Origin: Nitratireductor luteus
GTDB taxonomy: Bacteria; Pseudomonadota; Alphaproteobacteria; Rhizobiales; Rhizobiaceae
DNA: 64,000 bases
Direction: 5' to 3'
Assembly (NCBI RefSeq): GCF_026162365.1
Contig: NZ_JAOANW010000016.1
Coordinates: 60,339 to 124,338, forward strand
Part shown: in pieces, positions 55,117-63,939 of the stretch
Layout: each line of letters begins with the position of its first letter
Position numbering within the stretch: the first letter of the stretch is position 1
Program-made: the position numbers and the translations under genes
The notes under the pieces: generated by a model
The model's database searches: none
Seen by the model: only the letters and a program-made list of their open reading frames with translations
What the model was told of the DNA's origin: nothing

Positions 55117-55398
55117 ATGGGAATGGACGAGATTGCCGCGAAAATGCAAGAGCGTGTTTCGGGCACCGATTTCAACAGCTCTGTTAAGTTCGATTGCGGA
55201 GACGACGGTGCCATCGTGATCGACGGCGACAAGGCGGCGGTCTCGGATGCAGCGGCCGACTGCATCATCAGCCTGTCGAAGGAAGATCTGGAATCGCTGG
55301 TGGCCGGCGACCTTGACCCGACCTCGGCCTTCATGCAGGGCAAGCTCAAGGTCGATGGCGACATGTCAGTCGCCATGCAGTTGAGCCAGGTTCTCTGA
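55117..55398 (+). CDS. SCP2 sterol-carrier-domain protein
   Basis: 93 aa from ATG 55117 (AGGAG eight bases upstream). The whole protein is one SCP2 domain (SVKFDCGDDGAIVIDGDKAA, CIISLSKEDLESLVAGDLDP, TSAFMQGKLKVDGDMSVAMQ). SCP2 proteins bind lipids or acyl-CoAs; the partner in bacteria is unclear. It is a single-gene unit converging on the GNAT gene. Confidence 0.9.
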   Translation: MGMDEIAAKMQERVSGTDFNSSVKFDCGDDGAIVIDGDKAAVSDAAADCIISLSKEDLESLVAGDLDPTSAFMQGKLKVDGDMSVAMQLSQVL

Positions 55399-55410
55399 TA
55401 CTCCCGCAAT

Positions 55411-55443
55411 GCAAAGCGGCTTCCCGGCGGGTAGACGCTTTGC
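55411..55443. terminator. Hairpin between convergent SCP2 and GNAT genes
   Basis: Arms GCAAAGCG (55411-55418) and CGCTTTGC (55436-55443), 17-base loop, lying just between the two stop codons. Probable bidirectional transcription end; no clear U-run. Confidence 0.5.
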
Positions 55444-56010
55444 CTATGCGGCGAGGTGCTTCCGCCGGAGCTTGCGTCCGGCGGCCCTCAGTGTCCCGGC
55501 CTCACCCTCCAGCGCGCCTTTCACAAGTTCGAGCGCCAGAAAGCGCTCGCGCTCATAGGGTCCTGGCATGGAGAGCCGGCCGGTGATCTCGGCCGAAAAG
55601 CCAAAGCGGGAATAGTAGGGGGCATCGCCCACCAGCAGGATGGCTCTGTGGCCCAGGCGGCGAGCCTCTTCGACGGCCCGCTCCATCAGCATATGGCCGA
55701 TACCCGCGCCCTTCATCGAAGGCTCCACGGCAAGCGGGCCAAGAAGGAGCGCCCTGCCGCCTTCCGCACCGATGCGCACGTCCCACAGCCGCACGGTGCC
55801 CACCAGAACGCCGCTGCCGTCGTGAGCGGCGAAGGCCAGGCCGGGCGAAGGCAGCCACCCCCGGCGCAGCTTCTCGGACGACTTCTTCCTGCGCTTCGGC
55901 CCCATGGCGCGATCGAGCAGCGCCTCGCGGGCAGCCGCGTCGCGGGCTTCTTCCTGCGCGATGATGAATTCGGCCGTGCACCGGCCGGGATTGACGGCTG
56001 CATGAACCAT
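55444..56010 (-). CDS. GNAT-family N-acetyltransferase
   Basis: 188 aa. The acetyl-CoA binding motif is visible at about 95-115 (LLLGPLAVEPSMKGAGIGHM) and is followed by HRAILLVGDAPYYSRFGFSA, typical of YhbS-like acetyltransferases. It lies 66 bases downstream of the ornithine decarboxylase gene in the same orientation; this pairing is common in Rhizobiales, so a polyamine- or amino-acid-related substrate is possible but unproven. Confidence 0.88.
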   Translation of the reverse strand: MVHAAVNPGRCTAEFIIAQEEARDAAAREALLDRAMGPKRRKKSSEKLRRGWLPSPGLAFAAHDGSGVLVGTVRLWDVRIGAEGGRALLLGPLAVEPSMKGAGIGHMLMERAVEEARRLGHRAILLVGDAPYYSRFGFSAEITGRLSMPGPYERERFLALELVKGALEGEAGTLRAAGRKLRRKHLAA

Positions 56011-56076
56011 CGGTCCGTTCCCCGAGATGAAGCGTTGAGATCGCTGGCGGCATGAATGCCGCCGGCAGGTTCCCTG

Positions 56077-57210
56077 TCAGATCACATAGGCCTTCAAGGG
56101 CTCGAAGCCGTTGAAGGCAACAGATGCATAGGTGGTGGTATAGGCCCCCGTGCCTTCGATCAGGACCTCGTCGCCGATCGTCAGCGCCAGCGGCAGCGGA
56201 TACGGCGTCTTCTCATAGAGCACATCGGCCGAATCGCAGGTCGGCCCGGCAAGGACGCAAGGAGCCGTCTCACCGCCGTCGCGCGGCGTGACGAGCGGGT
56301 AGCGGATGGCCTCGTCCATCGTCTCGGCCAGCCCGCCGAATTTGCCTATGTCGAGATAGACCCAGCGTATATTGTCGTTTTCCGCCTTGCGGGAGATCAG
56401 CACGACCTCCGACTTGATGACGCCGGCGTTCCCGACCATGCCCCGGCCCGGCTCGATAATCGTCTCGGGGATACGGTTGCCGAAATGCTTGCGCAGCGCC
56501 GAGAAGATGGCCTGGCCATAAGCCTGTGCCGCCGGCACGTCGCGCAGGTAGCGCGTCGGGAAGCCGCCGCCCATATTGACCATCTTCAGCGTGATGCCCT
56601 CCTCGGCCAGCGTGCCGAACACCCACTGCGCGTCAGCCAGGGCGCGATCCCAGGCATCGAGATCCGTCTGCTGCGAACCCACATGGAAGGATACGCCATG
56701 GGCGTCGAGACCGAGGGACTTGGCGTGGCGCAGCACGTCGACGGCCATCGCCGGCGCACAGCCGAACTTGCGGGACAGCGGCCATTCCGCGCCCGCGCCA
56801 TCCGTCAGGACGCGGCAGAAAACGCGTGCGCCGGGCGCCTGGCGGGCGATCTTGTCGACCTCCTCCACGCAATCGACGGCGAATAGGCGTATGCCCAGCT
56901 CATGGGCACGGGCGACATCCCGTTCCTTCTTGATCGTATTGCCGTAGGAAATACGGCCAGGTGCGGCGCCCGCGTCGAGCGCCATTTCGATCTCGGCAAC
57001 GGAAGCCGTGTCAAAGGACGAGCCAAGCGAAGCCAGAAGGCGCAGGATTTCCGGCGCGGGATTAGCCTTCACGGCGTAGAATATCCTGGAATCCGGAAGG
57101 GCCTTCTCGAAGGCGAGATAGTTGTCGCGCACGACGTCGAGGTCGACGACGAGGCACGGCCCGTCGGGGCGTCGGGTGGCGAGGAAATCGAGGATGCGCT
57201 GCGTTGCCAT
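56077..57210 (-). CDS. odc: Ornithine decarboxylase, fold type III (PLP, alanine racemase-like)
   Basis: 377 aa. PLP-binding Lys48 in IFYAVKANP, HVGSQQ (about 175), the phosphate-binding MGGGFPTRY (about 214) and the catalytic loop GPTCDSADVL with Cys (about 324) define eukaryotic-type ornithine/lysine decarboxylases, which make putrescine (or cadaverine) in the cytoplasm. The short length and motifs favour ornithine decarboxylase over diaminopimelate decarboxylase. It is preceded by a long region that may contain a regulatory RNA leader. Confidence 0.92.
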   Translation of the reverse strand: MATQRILDFLATRRPDGPCLVVDLDVVRDNYLAFEKALPDSRIFYAVKANPAPEILRLLASLGSSFDTASVAEIEMALDAGAAPGRISYGNTIKKERDVARAHELGIRLFAVDCVEEVDKIARQAPGARVFCRVLTDGAGAEWPLSRKFGCAPAMAVDVLRHAKSLGLDAHGVSFHVGSQQTDLDAWDRALADAQWVFGTLAEEGITLKMVNMGGGFPTRYLRDVPAAQAYGQAIFSALRKHFGNRIPETIIEPGRGMVGNAGVIKSEVVLISRKAENDNIRWVYLDIGKFGGLAETMDEAIRYPLVTPRDGGETAPCVLAGPTCDSADVLYEKTPYPLPLALTIGDEVLIEGTGAYTTTYASVAFNGFEPLKAYVI

Positions 57211-57776
57211 CGGGGTCTCTCCATCGGCGGCTGGGCCTTGTCTATGGCCGGGAAGCCGCCCCGTTCGAAGCTCAAGCTCTGCGCGACCTTTCGGGCCACG
57301 CGGTGGACAAAGGAGCGCGGATGAGCGCCAGCCATGGACCGGAGGGTGGAAATCACCAGGCCAGGTTGCGTATCACGCGCGACGTTGAGCGCACGCCTGT
57401 TACGGCGAATGCTCGCTTTGTCTGCCTCAGCTTTGGATGGGGAAAACCCGCTCCGCACTGCCGGCAATGAAGGTGTGCCTCTTCAGTAACCCCGGTTTTT
57501 GGACAACCGGCAGACACCAGAAAGGCCCGCACCGTCGTTGCTTCAAGATGTCCTCGATCTTTCGGTTGGCCGTAAGATCGACTGGAGCGGTTAGGTCCAG
57601 GTACCGTACCGGTTTCCTCGCCATTTCGAGGCCCGGCGGACACCCACAGGCACGTGCGACTTTGGGCAAGCGCGATATAGGCGCGTCGGCTGTCACAATC
57701 AACGAAAAATCACGGACTTCTTGAAAAAAATCTCGCGAACGCCGATGGTCCCCCGAACGATGCATATGGAGGAAAG
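57211..57776 (-). promoter_or_regulatory. Long leader/intergenic region between odc and amidase, with hairpins and a possible upstream ORF
   Basis: 566 bases without an established gene. Two perfect short stems are present: 57492-57497 / 57505-57510 (CCGGTT/AACCGG) and 57554-57561 / 57574-57581 (TCGATCTT/AAGATCGA, 12-base loop). On the minus strand an open frame of 65 codons (ATG 57624, stop at 57427; MARKPVRYLDLTAPVDLTAN) and a later ATG at 57336 reading MAGAHPRSFVHRVARKVAQS out of frame into odc could be upstream ORFs. Alphaproteobacterial ornithine decarboxylase genes are known to carry the conserved speF leader RNA, so a similar element is plausible here; I could not confirm its consensus by eye. 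Confidence 0.35.
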
Positions 57777-58973
57777 ATGACCTCGACCCGGGACCCGCTG
57801 AACGCCTTCCTCGACTATCCGGATGTCCCGGTACCGAACGCCCGGAACGGGCCGCTGCGCGGCCTCGGCCTCGGCGTCAAGGATATTTACGACGTGGCCG
57901 GTCTTCCGACCGGTGGCGGCAATCCGCGCCGGGAAGAGATCGCCGGCGTCGCCGCGAACACTGCCCCGGCCATCCGCACGCTGCTCGACGCTGGCGCGCG
58001 CTTCATCGGCAAGACCCAGACCGACGAGCTCACCTATTCGATGATCGGCATGAACGCGCACTTTCCGGTACCCGTCAATCCGCGCGCGCCCGACCGCGTC
58101 ACCGGCGGCTCGTCGTCGGGTTCTGCCGCGGCCGTGGCCGGCGGGCTGGCCGATGTCGCCGCCGGCTCCGACACCAACGGCTCGATAAGAGCCCCGGCCT
58201 CCTTTTGCGGACTGATCGGCCTTCGCACCACCCACGGCCGCATCCCGCTCGACGGCACGATGCCGTTGGCGCCTTCCTTCGACACTTTCGGCTGGTTCGC
58301 ACGCGACGCCGAAACCTATGCGGCTGTCGGCGAGGTGCTTCTGAGTGAAGACACGCACAACATGGAGTTGGTCCGCCCCGTCCGCATCCGCGAGATCGAG
58401 GCGCTTCTGTTCGGCGAGGAGGAACGCCGCGCTTATGCCCAACTCCTCGGCAAGGTTCTCAACCATTTCCAGCGCGATGCCATCTATCTCGGCCTGCCGG
58501 GCGACACGGCGGAACTCTTCGAGCGTTTCAAGGAGATCCAGGCCTTCGAGGCGTGGCAGGTGCACGGCGAGTTCCTGTCGAACAACGATGCCGATCTCGG
58601 GCCGGGCGTGAAGGAGCGGTTCGCCTATGCCCGGTCGATGACCGAGGGACGTGCCGATGCGGCGCGCCAGCGCCAGCGCGATTTCCAGGCCGATATGGCC
58701 GCGCTTCTGGACGGCGACATGATTATCGTTATGCCTTCCCAGCCCTCGGCGGCACCCCTGAAGATCGCCAATCAGGATGAGCTGGAAAAATATCGGACCA
58801 AGGCGCTGACGATGACGTCCATTGCCGGCCTGCTCGGCCACCCGCAGATCACGCTGCCGCTGGGCGATGTCCACGGCGCGCCCTTCGGCATATCCCTGAT
58901 GGGACCGGCCGGCAGCGACCGGCAGCTTATCCTGCTCGCCCAGGCCATCCTTTCGGCGACGGCGCAGCACTGA
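57777..58973 (+). CDS. Amidase-signature family hydrolase
   Basis: 398 aa, shorter than typical AS amidases (450-500). Catalytic triad positions are visible: Lys35 (LGVKDIYDV), cis-Ser in TGGSSSGSAAAVAGG (110-124) and nucleophile Ser136 in SDTNGSIRAPASFCG. The residue before GS is Asn134 where most members have Gly. It hydrolyses a carboxamide; the substrate is unknown. GGAGGAAAG precedes the ATG. The stop overlaps the LysR start (TGATGG region), so enzyme and regulator are coupled. Confidence 0.9.
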   Translation: MTSTRDPLNAFLDYPDVPVPNARNGPLRGLGLGVKDIYDVAGLPTGGGNPRREEIAGVAANTAPAIRTLLDAGARFIGKTQTDELTYSMIGMNAHFPVPVNPRAPDRVTGGSSSGSAAAVAGGLADVAAGSDTNGSIRAPASFCGLIGLRTTHGRIPLDGTMPLAPSFDTFGWFARDAETYAAVGEVLLSEDTHNMELVRPVRIREIEALLFGEEERRAYAQLLGKVLNHFQRDAIYLGLPGDTAELFERFKEIQAFEAWQVHGEFLSNNDADLGPGVKERFAYARSMTEGRADAARQRQRDFQADMAALLDGDMIIVMPSQPSAAPLKIANQDELEKYRTKALTMTSIAGLLGHPQITLPLGDVHGAPFGISLMGPAGSDRQLILLAQAILSATAQH

Positions 58974-59875
58974 TGGACACGCTGACCCGCATGCGCGCCT
59001 TCGTCGACGTCGTCGAGGCCGAGGGTTTTTCGGCCGCCGCCCGCAAGGTCGGCCGGTCGAAGGCGCTGCTTTCCAAATATGTGCGCGAACTGGAGGACGA
59101 GTTGGGCGCACTCCTTCTCAACCGCACCACGCGCAAATTCTCCCTGACCGAAACCGGCCATACCTATTACCGTCGGGTGACGGAGATTATCCGCGAGATC
59201 GACAGCCTTTCCGAAACGGTGCGAGATTCGGCCGGCGACATCAAAGGGCGGATCAAGCTGTCGGCGCCGCGCACCTTCGCCGATGCGCCCATCGGCCAGT
59301 CACTCATTGACTTCGCCGCCGCTCATCCGGAGATCACGCTCGACATCCATCTCGACGACCGCTTCGTCGATCTCGTCGAAGAGGGTTTCGATCTTGCGAT
59401 CCGCATCACCAAGCTCGAAGATTCCTCTCTGATCGCCCGCCGGCTGGCGCCGTTCGCGGTGCCACTTTGCGCGTCACCGGCATTGATCGAGAAGAACGGC
59501 GTGCCGCAGGATCCCCGTGCCTTGCAGCATCTGCCCTGTATCATCGACACCAACAGCCGCTACCGCCACAACTGGATATTCCGGGATAAGGACGGGGCGC
59601 AGTTCACCGTGCCGGTGAACGGCCGCATGGAGGTCAACAGCCCCCTTGCCGTGCGTTCAGCGGTGGTGGCAGGCCTTGGCTTCGCGTTCCTGCCCGACTT
59701 CATCGCCGCGCCGGAGCTTGAAGCGGGGCGCCTCCAGCGGGTTCTCGACGACTGGCTCACCGATGGCGCCGGCATCTACGCCGTGTATCCCCACCGCCGC
59801 TACCTGCCAGGCAAGGTCCGCGCGCTGGTCGACTATCTTGCCCGGTGGCTCAAGGAAAACTGTCCTGACCGATAA
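58973..59875 (+). CDS. LysR-family transcriptional regulator
   Basis: 300 aa. N-terminal HTH (RMRAFVDVVEAEGFSAAARK, VGRSKALLSKYVRELEDELG) and a periplasmic-binding-like effector domain (KGRIKLSAPRTFADAPIGQS, AVVAGLGFAFLPDFIAAPEL). It starts at the last base of the amidase gene; unlike the usual divergent setup it is codirectional, so it may sense the amidase substrate or product and act on other promoters too. Confidence 0.92.
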   Translation: MDTLTRMRAFVDVVEAEGFSAAARKVGRSKALLSKYVRELEDELGALLLNRTTRKFSLTETGHTYYRRVTEIIREIDSLSETVRDSAGDIKGRIKLSAPRTFADAPIGQSLIDFAAAHPEITLDIHLDDRFVDLVEEGFDLAIRITKLEDSSLIARRLAPFAVPLCASPALIEKNGVPQDPRALQHLPCIIDTNSRYRHNWIFRDKDGAQFTVPVNGRMEVNSPLAVRSAVVAGLGFAFLPDFIAAPELEAGRLQRVLDDWLTDGAGIYAVYPHRRYLPGKVRALVDYLARWLKENCPDR

Positions 59876-59922
59876 ATGTTCTGCGGTCCAAATTCTGCCT
59901 GCTTCGTGTTAAAGGAAGAGAC

Positions 59923-60618
59923 TTGCGCAAATCGATGGGGCAATGGCTGATGATTCGTGGAAATACCGGCGTTTTGCCGATGCTTGCCGCTGCCGCATTG
60001 CTGGTGGCATCCGGCGGCACATCGCTTGCACACCCACATGTATTTGCCGAAGCCAGGCTCGACGTGACCGTCAACAATGACGGCAATGTTCAGGCCTTAC
60101 GTCATCTCTGGCGCTTCGACGACCTCTTTTCGAGCACCGTGCTTGTGGAGTTCGACGCCAATCAGGACCTGAAGCTCGACGCCGACGAACTGGCGCAGGT
60201 GGCCGACACTGTATTCCAGTCACTGGCCGAGTTCGACTACTTCCAGATCGTCACCGCCAATGGGCGAGATGTCGCGATGTCCGCTCCCGAACGCATGATC
60301 GCGGATTTCACCGATAATCAGCTCATTATACTGTTCGAGTCTCAGCCGAAGGAACCCCTGCCTTTGAAAGGCAAACTGAATTTCGGCGTCTATGATCCGA
60401 CCTTCTACACCGCCATAGATTTCATCGAGGATGAATATATGGGGGTCGAGAACATGCCCAGCGACTGCGAGCGGCAGGTCGTAAGGCCGGACGCCGATGA
60501 AGCCATTGCGCAAAACCAGGAAACCCTGACGGAAGCCTTCTTCAACGACCCGACCGGCAATGATCTCAGCAAAATCTTCGCGACGAAGCTGCAAATCTCC
60601 TGCACGGCCAATGGCTGA
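59923..60618 (+). CDS. DUF1007 periplasmic protein linked to metal transport
   Basis: 231 aa from TTG 59923 (AGGA six bases upstream); ATGs at 59935 and 59950 are alternatives. Signal peptide ends near residue 36 (ASGGTSLAHPHVF), giving a mature protein starting with His residues. The body has RHLWRFDDLFSSTVLVEFDA, NQDLKLDADELAQVADTVFQ and PLKGKLNFGVYDPTFYTAID, the DUF1007 pattern. DUF1007 genes are regularly placed next to NicO transporters; a periplasmic metal-binding role is inferred. Confidence 0.85.
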   Translation: MRKSMGQWLMIRGNTGVLPMLAAAALLVASGGTSLAHPHVFAEARLDVTVNNDGNVQALRHLWRFDDLFSSTVLVEFDANQDLKLDADELAQVADTVFQSLAEFDYFQIVTANGRDVAMSAPERMIADFTDNQLIILFESQPKEPLPLKGKLNFGVYDPTFYTAIDFIEDEYMGVENMPSDCERQVVRPDADEAIAQNQETLTEAFFNDPTGNDLSKIFATKLQISCTANG

Positions 60619-61627
60619 CCGCCCTGCAACGTGGCGGCGTGCGGCGACCGGCCTCGCCGTGGCCGGACTGGCTGCAGCGATCCTGTCCTCGCCTGCCCTG
60701 GCACAAAGCTCATTGGGCATCGGCGCGGCCGAACCCTCCTTTGCGCCGACCGGCCCTCTCGCCAGCCTGCTGCAGTGGATCAACGTACAGCAACAAAGCT
60801 TCTACCGTGCCTTGACCGAGGCGCTGAAGGCGATGCGTCAGGACGGGTCCGGCCTGTGGATGCTCGTTGGCCTCTCCTTCGCCTATGGCGTCTTCCACGC
60901 CGCCGGCCCCGGCCACGGAAAGGCGGTCATCTCGTCCTACATGTTTGCCAATGAGGTGGCGTTGCGGCGCGGTGTCGTTCTTTCCTTCGCTGCGGCCGCG
61001 CTTCAGGCCCTGTCCGCCATCGTTTTGATGTCGACGGTATTTCTGGTCCTGCGCGGAACGGCGATCTCGATGACAGATGCAGCGTCCTTCCTCGAAACTG
61101 CCAGCTTCGCCCTCGTCGCCGCATTCGGTGCCTGGCTGCTCTGGCGGAAGATCATGCCCCTGATCAGGCCACGTCCAGCCGCGCATAGCCTGTCGGCGGC
61201 AAGCATCGACCACAACGACCACGACCATGCACATCACCACGCCGAAGGCGAAGTCTGCCCCTCATGCGGGCACAGCCACGCGCCCGATCCCGAGGCACTG
61301 TCGGACGGCAGCCTCGATTGGAAGACGGCCTGGTCGGCTGTCGCCGCGGTGGGTATCCGTCCCTGCTCCGGGGCGCTGATCGTCCTCACCTTTTCCTTCC
61401 TCAACGCGCTCTGGCTGGGCGGCATCATCTCCGTACTGGCCATGGCGCTCGGCACGGCGATCACCGTTTCCGCCCTCGCCATCCTGGCGGTCACTGCGAA
61501 GAATTGGGCAGTAGCGCTTGCGGGCGGCGGCAAGATGGGCAACGGCATTCACGCGGCGATAGAGATTGCCGGCGCGCTTGTCGTGTTCCTGCTGGGCCTC
61601 ACACTGCTCGCGGCCAGCCTGTCTTAA
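60611..61627 (+). CDS. NicO/RcnA-family nickel/cobalt transporter
   Basis: 338 aa from ATG 60611 (8-base overlap with the DUF1007 gene). About six membrane segments. Family motifs GVFHAAGPGHGKAVISSYMF (about 96-115) and VGIRPCSGALIVLTFSFLNA (about 250) are present. Between them lies a cytosolic or periplasmic loop rich in His and Cys (about 197-222, HNDHDHAHHHAEGEVCPSCG) that would bind metal ions. It may export or import Ni/Co; direction is not decidable from sequence. Its TAA overlaps the stop of the convergent gene. Confidence 0.9.
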   Translation: MADRPATWRRAATGLAVAGLAAAILSSPALAQSSLGIGAAEPSFAPTGPLASLLQWINVQQQSFYRALTEALKAMRQDGSGLWMLVGLSFAYGVFHAAGPGHGKAVISSYMFANEVALRRGVVLSFAAAALQALSAIVLMSTVFLVLRGTAISMTDAASFLETASFALVAAFGAWLLWRKIMPLIRPRPAAHSLSAASIDHNDHDHAHHHAEGEVCPSCGHSHAPDPEALSDGSLDWKTAWSAVAAVGIRPCSGALIVLTFSFLNALWLGGIISVLAMALGTAITVSALAILAVTAKNWAVALAGGGKMGNGIHAAIEIAGALVVFLLGLTLLAASLS

Positions 61628-61839
61628 CCTCCGTTCCTTCGTCCACGGCGCTGCTGCCACCATGTGCGGGCCCAGAATATCAGGAAGAACAGCGCAACGA
61701 AGGCAACCGCGACAACGCCGGCCGCCACGGTCGAGAACTCGCCCACGGCAAGCATCACCCGAGGCAGAAAAAACGCCACGATCCCGAACCCGACGAGGAT
61801 GACGGCCGCGGCGACAGCCGCTTCGCGATTGTCTTTCAT
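61624..61839 (-). CDS. Small two-helix membrane protein, unknown function
   Basis: 71 aa from ATG 61839, which overlaps the GNAT stop as ATGA. Two hydrophobic helices (about 8-29, AAVAAAVILVGFGIVAFFLP, and 36-56, VAAGVVAVAFVALFFLIFWA) and a basic tail (WWQQRRGRRNGG). It is probably cotranslated with the GNAT gene; the function is unknown. Confidence 0.7.
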   Translation of the reverse strand: MKDNREAAVAAAVILVGFGIVAFFLPRVMLAVGEFSTVAAGVVAVAFVALFFLIFWARTWWQQRRGRRNGG

Positions 61840-62525
61840 GCGCTCTTCATATCCTTCTGGAATTGCGCAAGCGGTTTGAGCTGACGCCCCTCGGCATCGA
61901 AATTCTCCGGTGACAGCCACGCCTCATAGGCTCGCGCCAGAACCGGCCATTCATGGTCGAGTATGGCGTACCAGGCCGTGTCGCGGTTTTCACCCTTCAC
62001 CACCATATGCTGGCGAAAGAGACCTTCATAGTGGAACCCGAAACGCTCGGCCGCCCGCTTCGATGGCTCGTTCTGATTGTTGCACTTCCACTCGAACCGG
62101 CGGTAGTCGAGCGTCCCGAAGAGAAGCTGCGCGGACAAATACACCGCTTCCGTGGCAAGGCGTGTACGGGCGACGTCGGGTCCCCAGTAGATGCTGCCGA
62201 TCTCAGCCACGCCATGGACGGTGTCGATCCGCATCAGCGCCTGCCGCCCGCCGACCTTGCCGCTCGCCCGATCGATGACGGCGAAGAACAGGGGATCGGC
62301 GCTGGCGGCTGCCTTTTCAAGCCACAGCTGAAAGCCGTCACGGCTGACTGGTGGCTCTTCGAACAGCCAGCGAAAGCGCTGGTCAGCGTCCGCAACGTGG
62401 CACGCCTCGTACAGTCCGTCGCCATGGGCCAGCGGATCGAGCGGTTCGAGCCGCACATAGCGCCCTTCAAGCACCCCGCGCGCGGGCGCCTTCCGCGCAG
62501 TCCATTTCGACAGATCCTCGATCAT
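61836..62525 (-). CDS. GNAT-family N-acetyltransferase (RimJ/RimL type)
   Basis: 229 aa from ATG 62525 (MIEDLSKWTARKAPARGVLE); the open frame extends further upstream without conservation. EGRYVRLEPLDPLAHGDGLY and DPLFFAVIDRASGKVGGRQA, then the acetyl-CoA part IYWGPDVARTRLATEAVYLS and RRFEWKCNNQNEPSKRAAER, FGFHYEGLFRQHMVVKGENR, are typical of RimJ/RimL-like acetyltransferases that modify protein N-termini or small amines. It is divergent from the aminotransferase gene. Confidence 0.88.
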   Translation of the reverse strand: MIEDLSKWTARKAPARGVLEGRYVRLEPLDPLAHGDGLYEACHVADADQRFRWLFEEPPVSRDGFQLWLEKAAASADPLFFAVIDRASGKVGGRQALMRIDTVHGVAEIGSIYWGPDVARTRLATEAVYLSAQLLFGTLDYRRFEWKCNNQNEPSKRAAERFGFHYEGLFRQHMVVKGENRDTAWYAILDHEWPVLARAYEAWLSPENFDAEGRQLKPLAQFQKDMKSA

Positions 62526-62608
62526 CGGCCCGTTCCTTGATTTGACGTTTCCAGCGCCAAGCGTCACAAAAGCGCCCGCAAGGCAACAGAACCAGATGGA
62601 AACCGAAG

Positions 62609-63808
62609 ATGCTCCACACAAATCCCGCTTTTGACCGCATCGGGGAGGAGAACGCGTTCGCCGTTCTGGCGAGAGCGACCGCATTGGCCCATCAAGGACG
62701 GGACATTATCAACCTGGGCATCGGCCAGCCCGATTTTCACACGCCCGAGCATATCGTGGAAGCCGCCGTTAAGGCGTTGCGAGATGGCCACCACGGCTAC
62801 ACGCCGGCAACCGGCATCCTGCCCGCCCGGGAAGCCGTGGCCCGGCGCACGCTCCTCACGACCGGGGTTGAGGTCTCGCCCGACAACATCATGATCCTGC
62901 CGGGCGGCAAGCCCACCATGTATGCCGCTATCGTCATGTTCGGCGAGCCGGGAGCAGAAATACTCTATCCCGACCCCGGTTTCCCCATCTACCGCTCGAT
63001 GATCGAGTTCACCGGGGCAAAGCCGGTGCCGGTTCCCGTCCGCGAGGAGAACGGCTTCGCCTTCTCTGCCGAGGAGACGCTGTCGCTCATCACGCCGAAG
63101 ACGCGCCTGCTGATCCTCAACTCCCCCGCCAATCCCACAGGCGGCGTCACCCCGCGCGATGAGATCGAGAAGCTGGTTGCGGGCCTGGCTCGGTTCCCCG
63201 ATGTCGCCATCATGTCCGACGAGATTTACGACGTCATGACCTATGACGGTGAGGAAGCGACCTCCCTTCTGAAGTTCCCCGAAATCCACGACCGGCTGAT
63301 CGTCCTCAACGGATGGTCGAAGACTTGGGCCATGACGGGGTGGCGGCTCGGCTGGTCCATCTGGCCGGACCAGCTTTATGACAAGGTGCGGAAACTGGCC
63401 GTCAACTGCTGGTCCTGCGTCAATGCGCCCGCCCAGTTCGCCGGCATTGCCGCCATCGACGGGCCGCAGGACGACGTCGAAAAGATGATGCACGCCTTCG
63501 ATGCCCGCCGGCAGCTTGTGGTGGAAGGCCTGAACGGGCTGGAGGGTATCTCCTGCCGCACCCCCAAAGGCGCTTTCTATGCCTTCCCGAACATCAGCCA
63601 AACGGGCTGGAAGGCCAAGAAGCTCGCCTCCGCGCTGCTGGAGGAAGCAGGCGTCGCCCTCATCGGCGGCCCTGATTTCGGCATCCTCGGCGAAGGTTAT
63701 ATCCGTCTTTCCTACGCCAATTCAGAGGAGAACATCCTTCGCGCCATCGACCGCATCGCAGAGTTTCTGTCCCAGGCCGGACAGGCTAGCCCGAATCTCT
63801 CAAAGTAG
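62609..63808 (+). CDS. Class I/II pyridoxal-phosphate aminotransferase (aspartate aminotransferase-like)
   Basis: 399 aa. INLGIGQPDFHTPEHIVEAA at the N-terminus, NPTG motif in NSPANPTGGVTP (about 170), DEIYDVMTYDG (about 206) and the PLP Lys238 in NGWSKTWAMTGWRLGW; the C-terminal Arg is in GYIRLSYANS. It transfers an amino group between amino and keto acids in the cytoplasm. The exact substrate is open (aspartate, aromatic or branched-chain). Single-gene unit. Confidence 0.92.
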   Translation: MLHTNPAFDRIGEENAFAVLARATALAHQGRDIINLGIGQPDFHTPEHIVEAAVKALRDGHHGYTPATGILPAREAVARRTLLTTGVEVSPDNIMILPGGKPTMYAAIVMFGEPGAEILYPDPGFPIYRSMIEFTGAKPVPVPVREENGFAFSAEETLSLITPKTRLLILNSPANPTGGVTPRDEIEKLVAGLARFPDVAIMSDEIYDVMTYDGEEATSLLKFPEIHDRLIVLNGWSKTWAMTGWRLGWSIWPDQLYDKVRKLAVNCWSCVNAPAQFAGIAAIDGPQDDVEKMMHAFDARRQLVVEGLNGLEGISCRTPKGAFYAFPNISQTGWKAKKLASALLEEAGVALIGGPDFGILGEGYIRLSYANSEENILRAIDRIAEFLSQAGQASPNLSK

Positions 63809-63939
63809 GGGGTGCATCGGCTCCAAGAATTTGAGAAACTGCTTTTGCTACAAAGGCTTATCAGATTCAGGAAGTAACCGGGGCAAATTTCCGGGCAATG
63901 GGGGTTTGCATGCGAGCGCGTTTGTGATTCACGCTTTGC

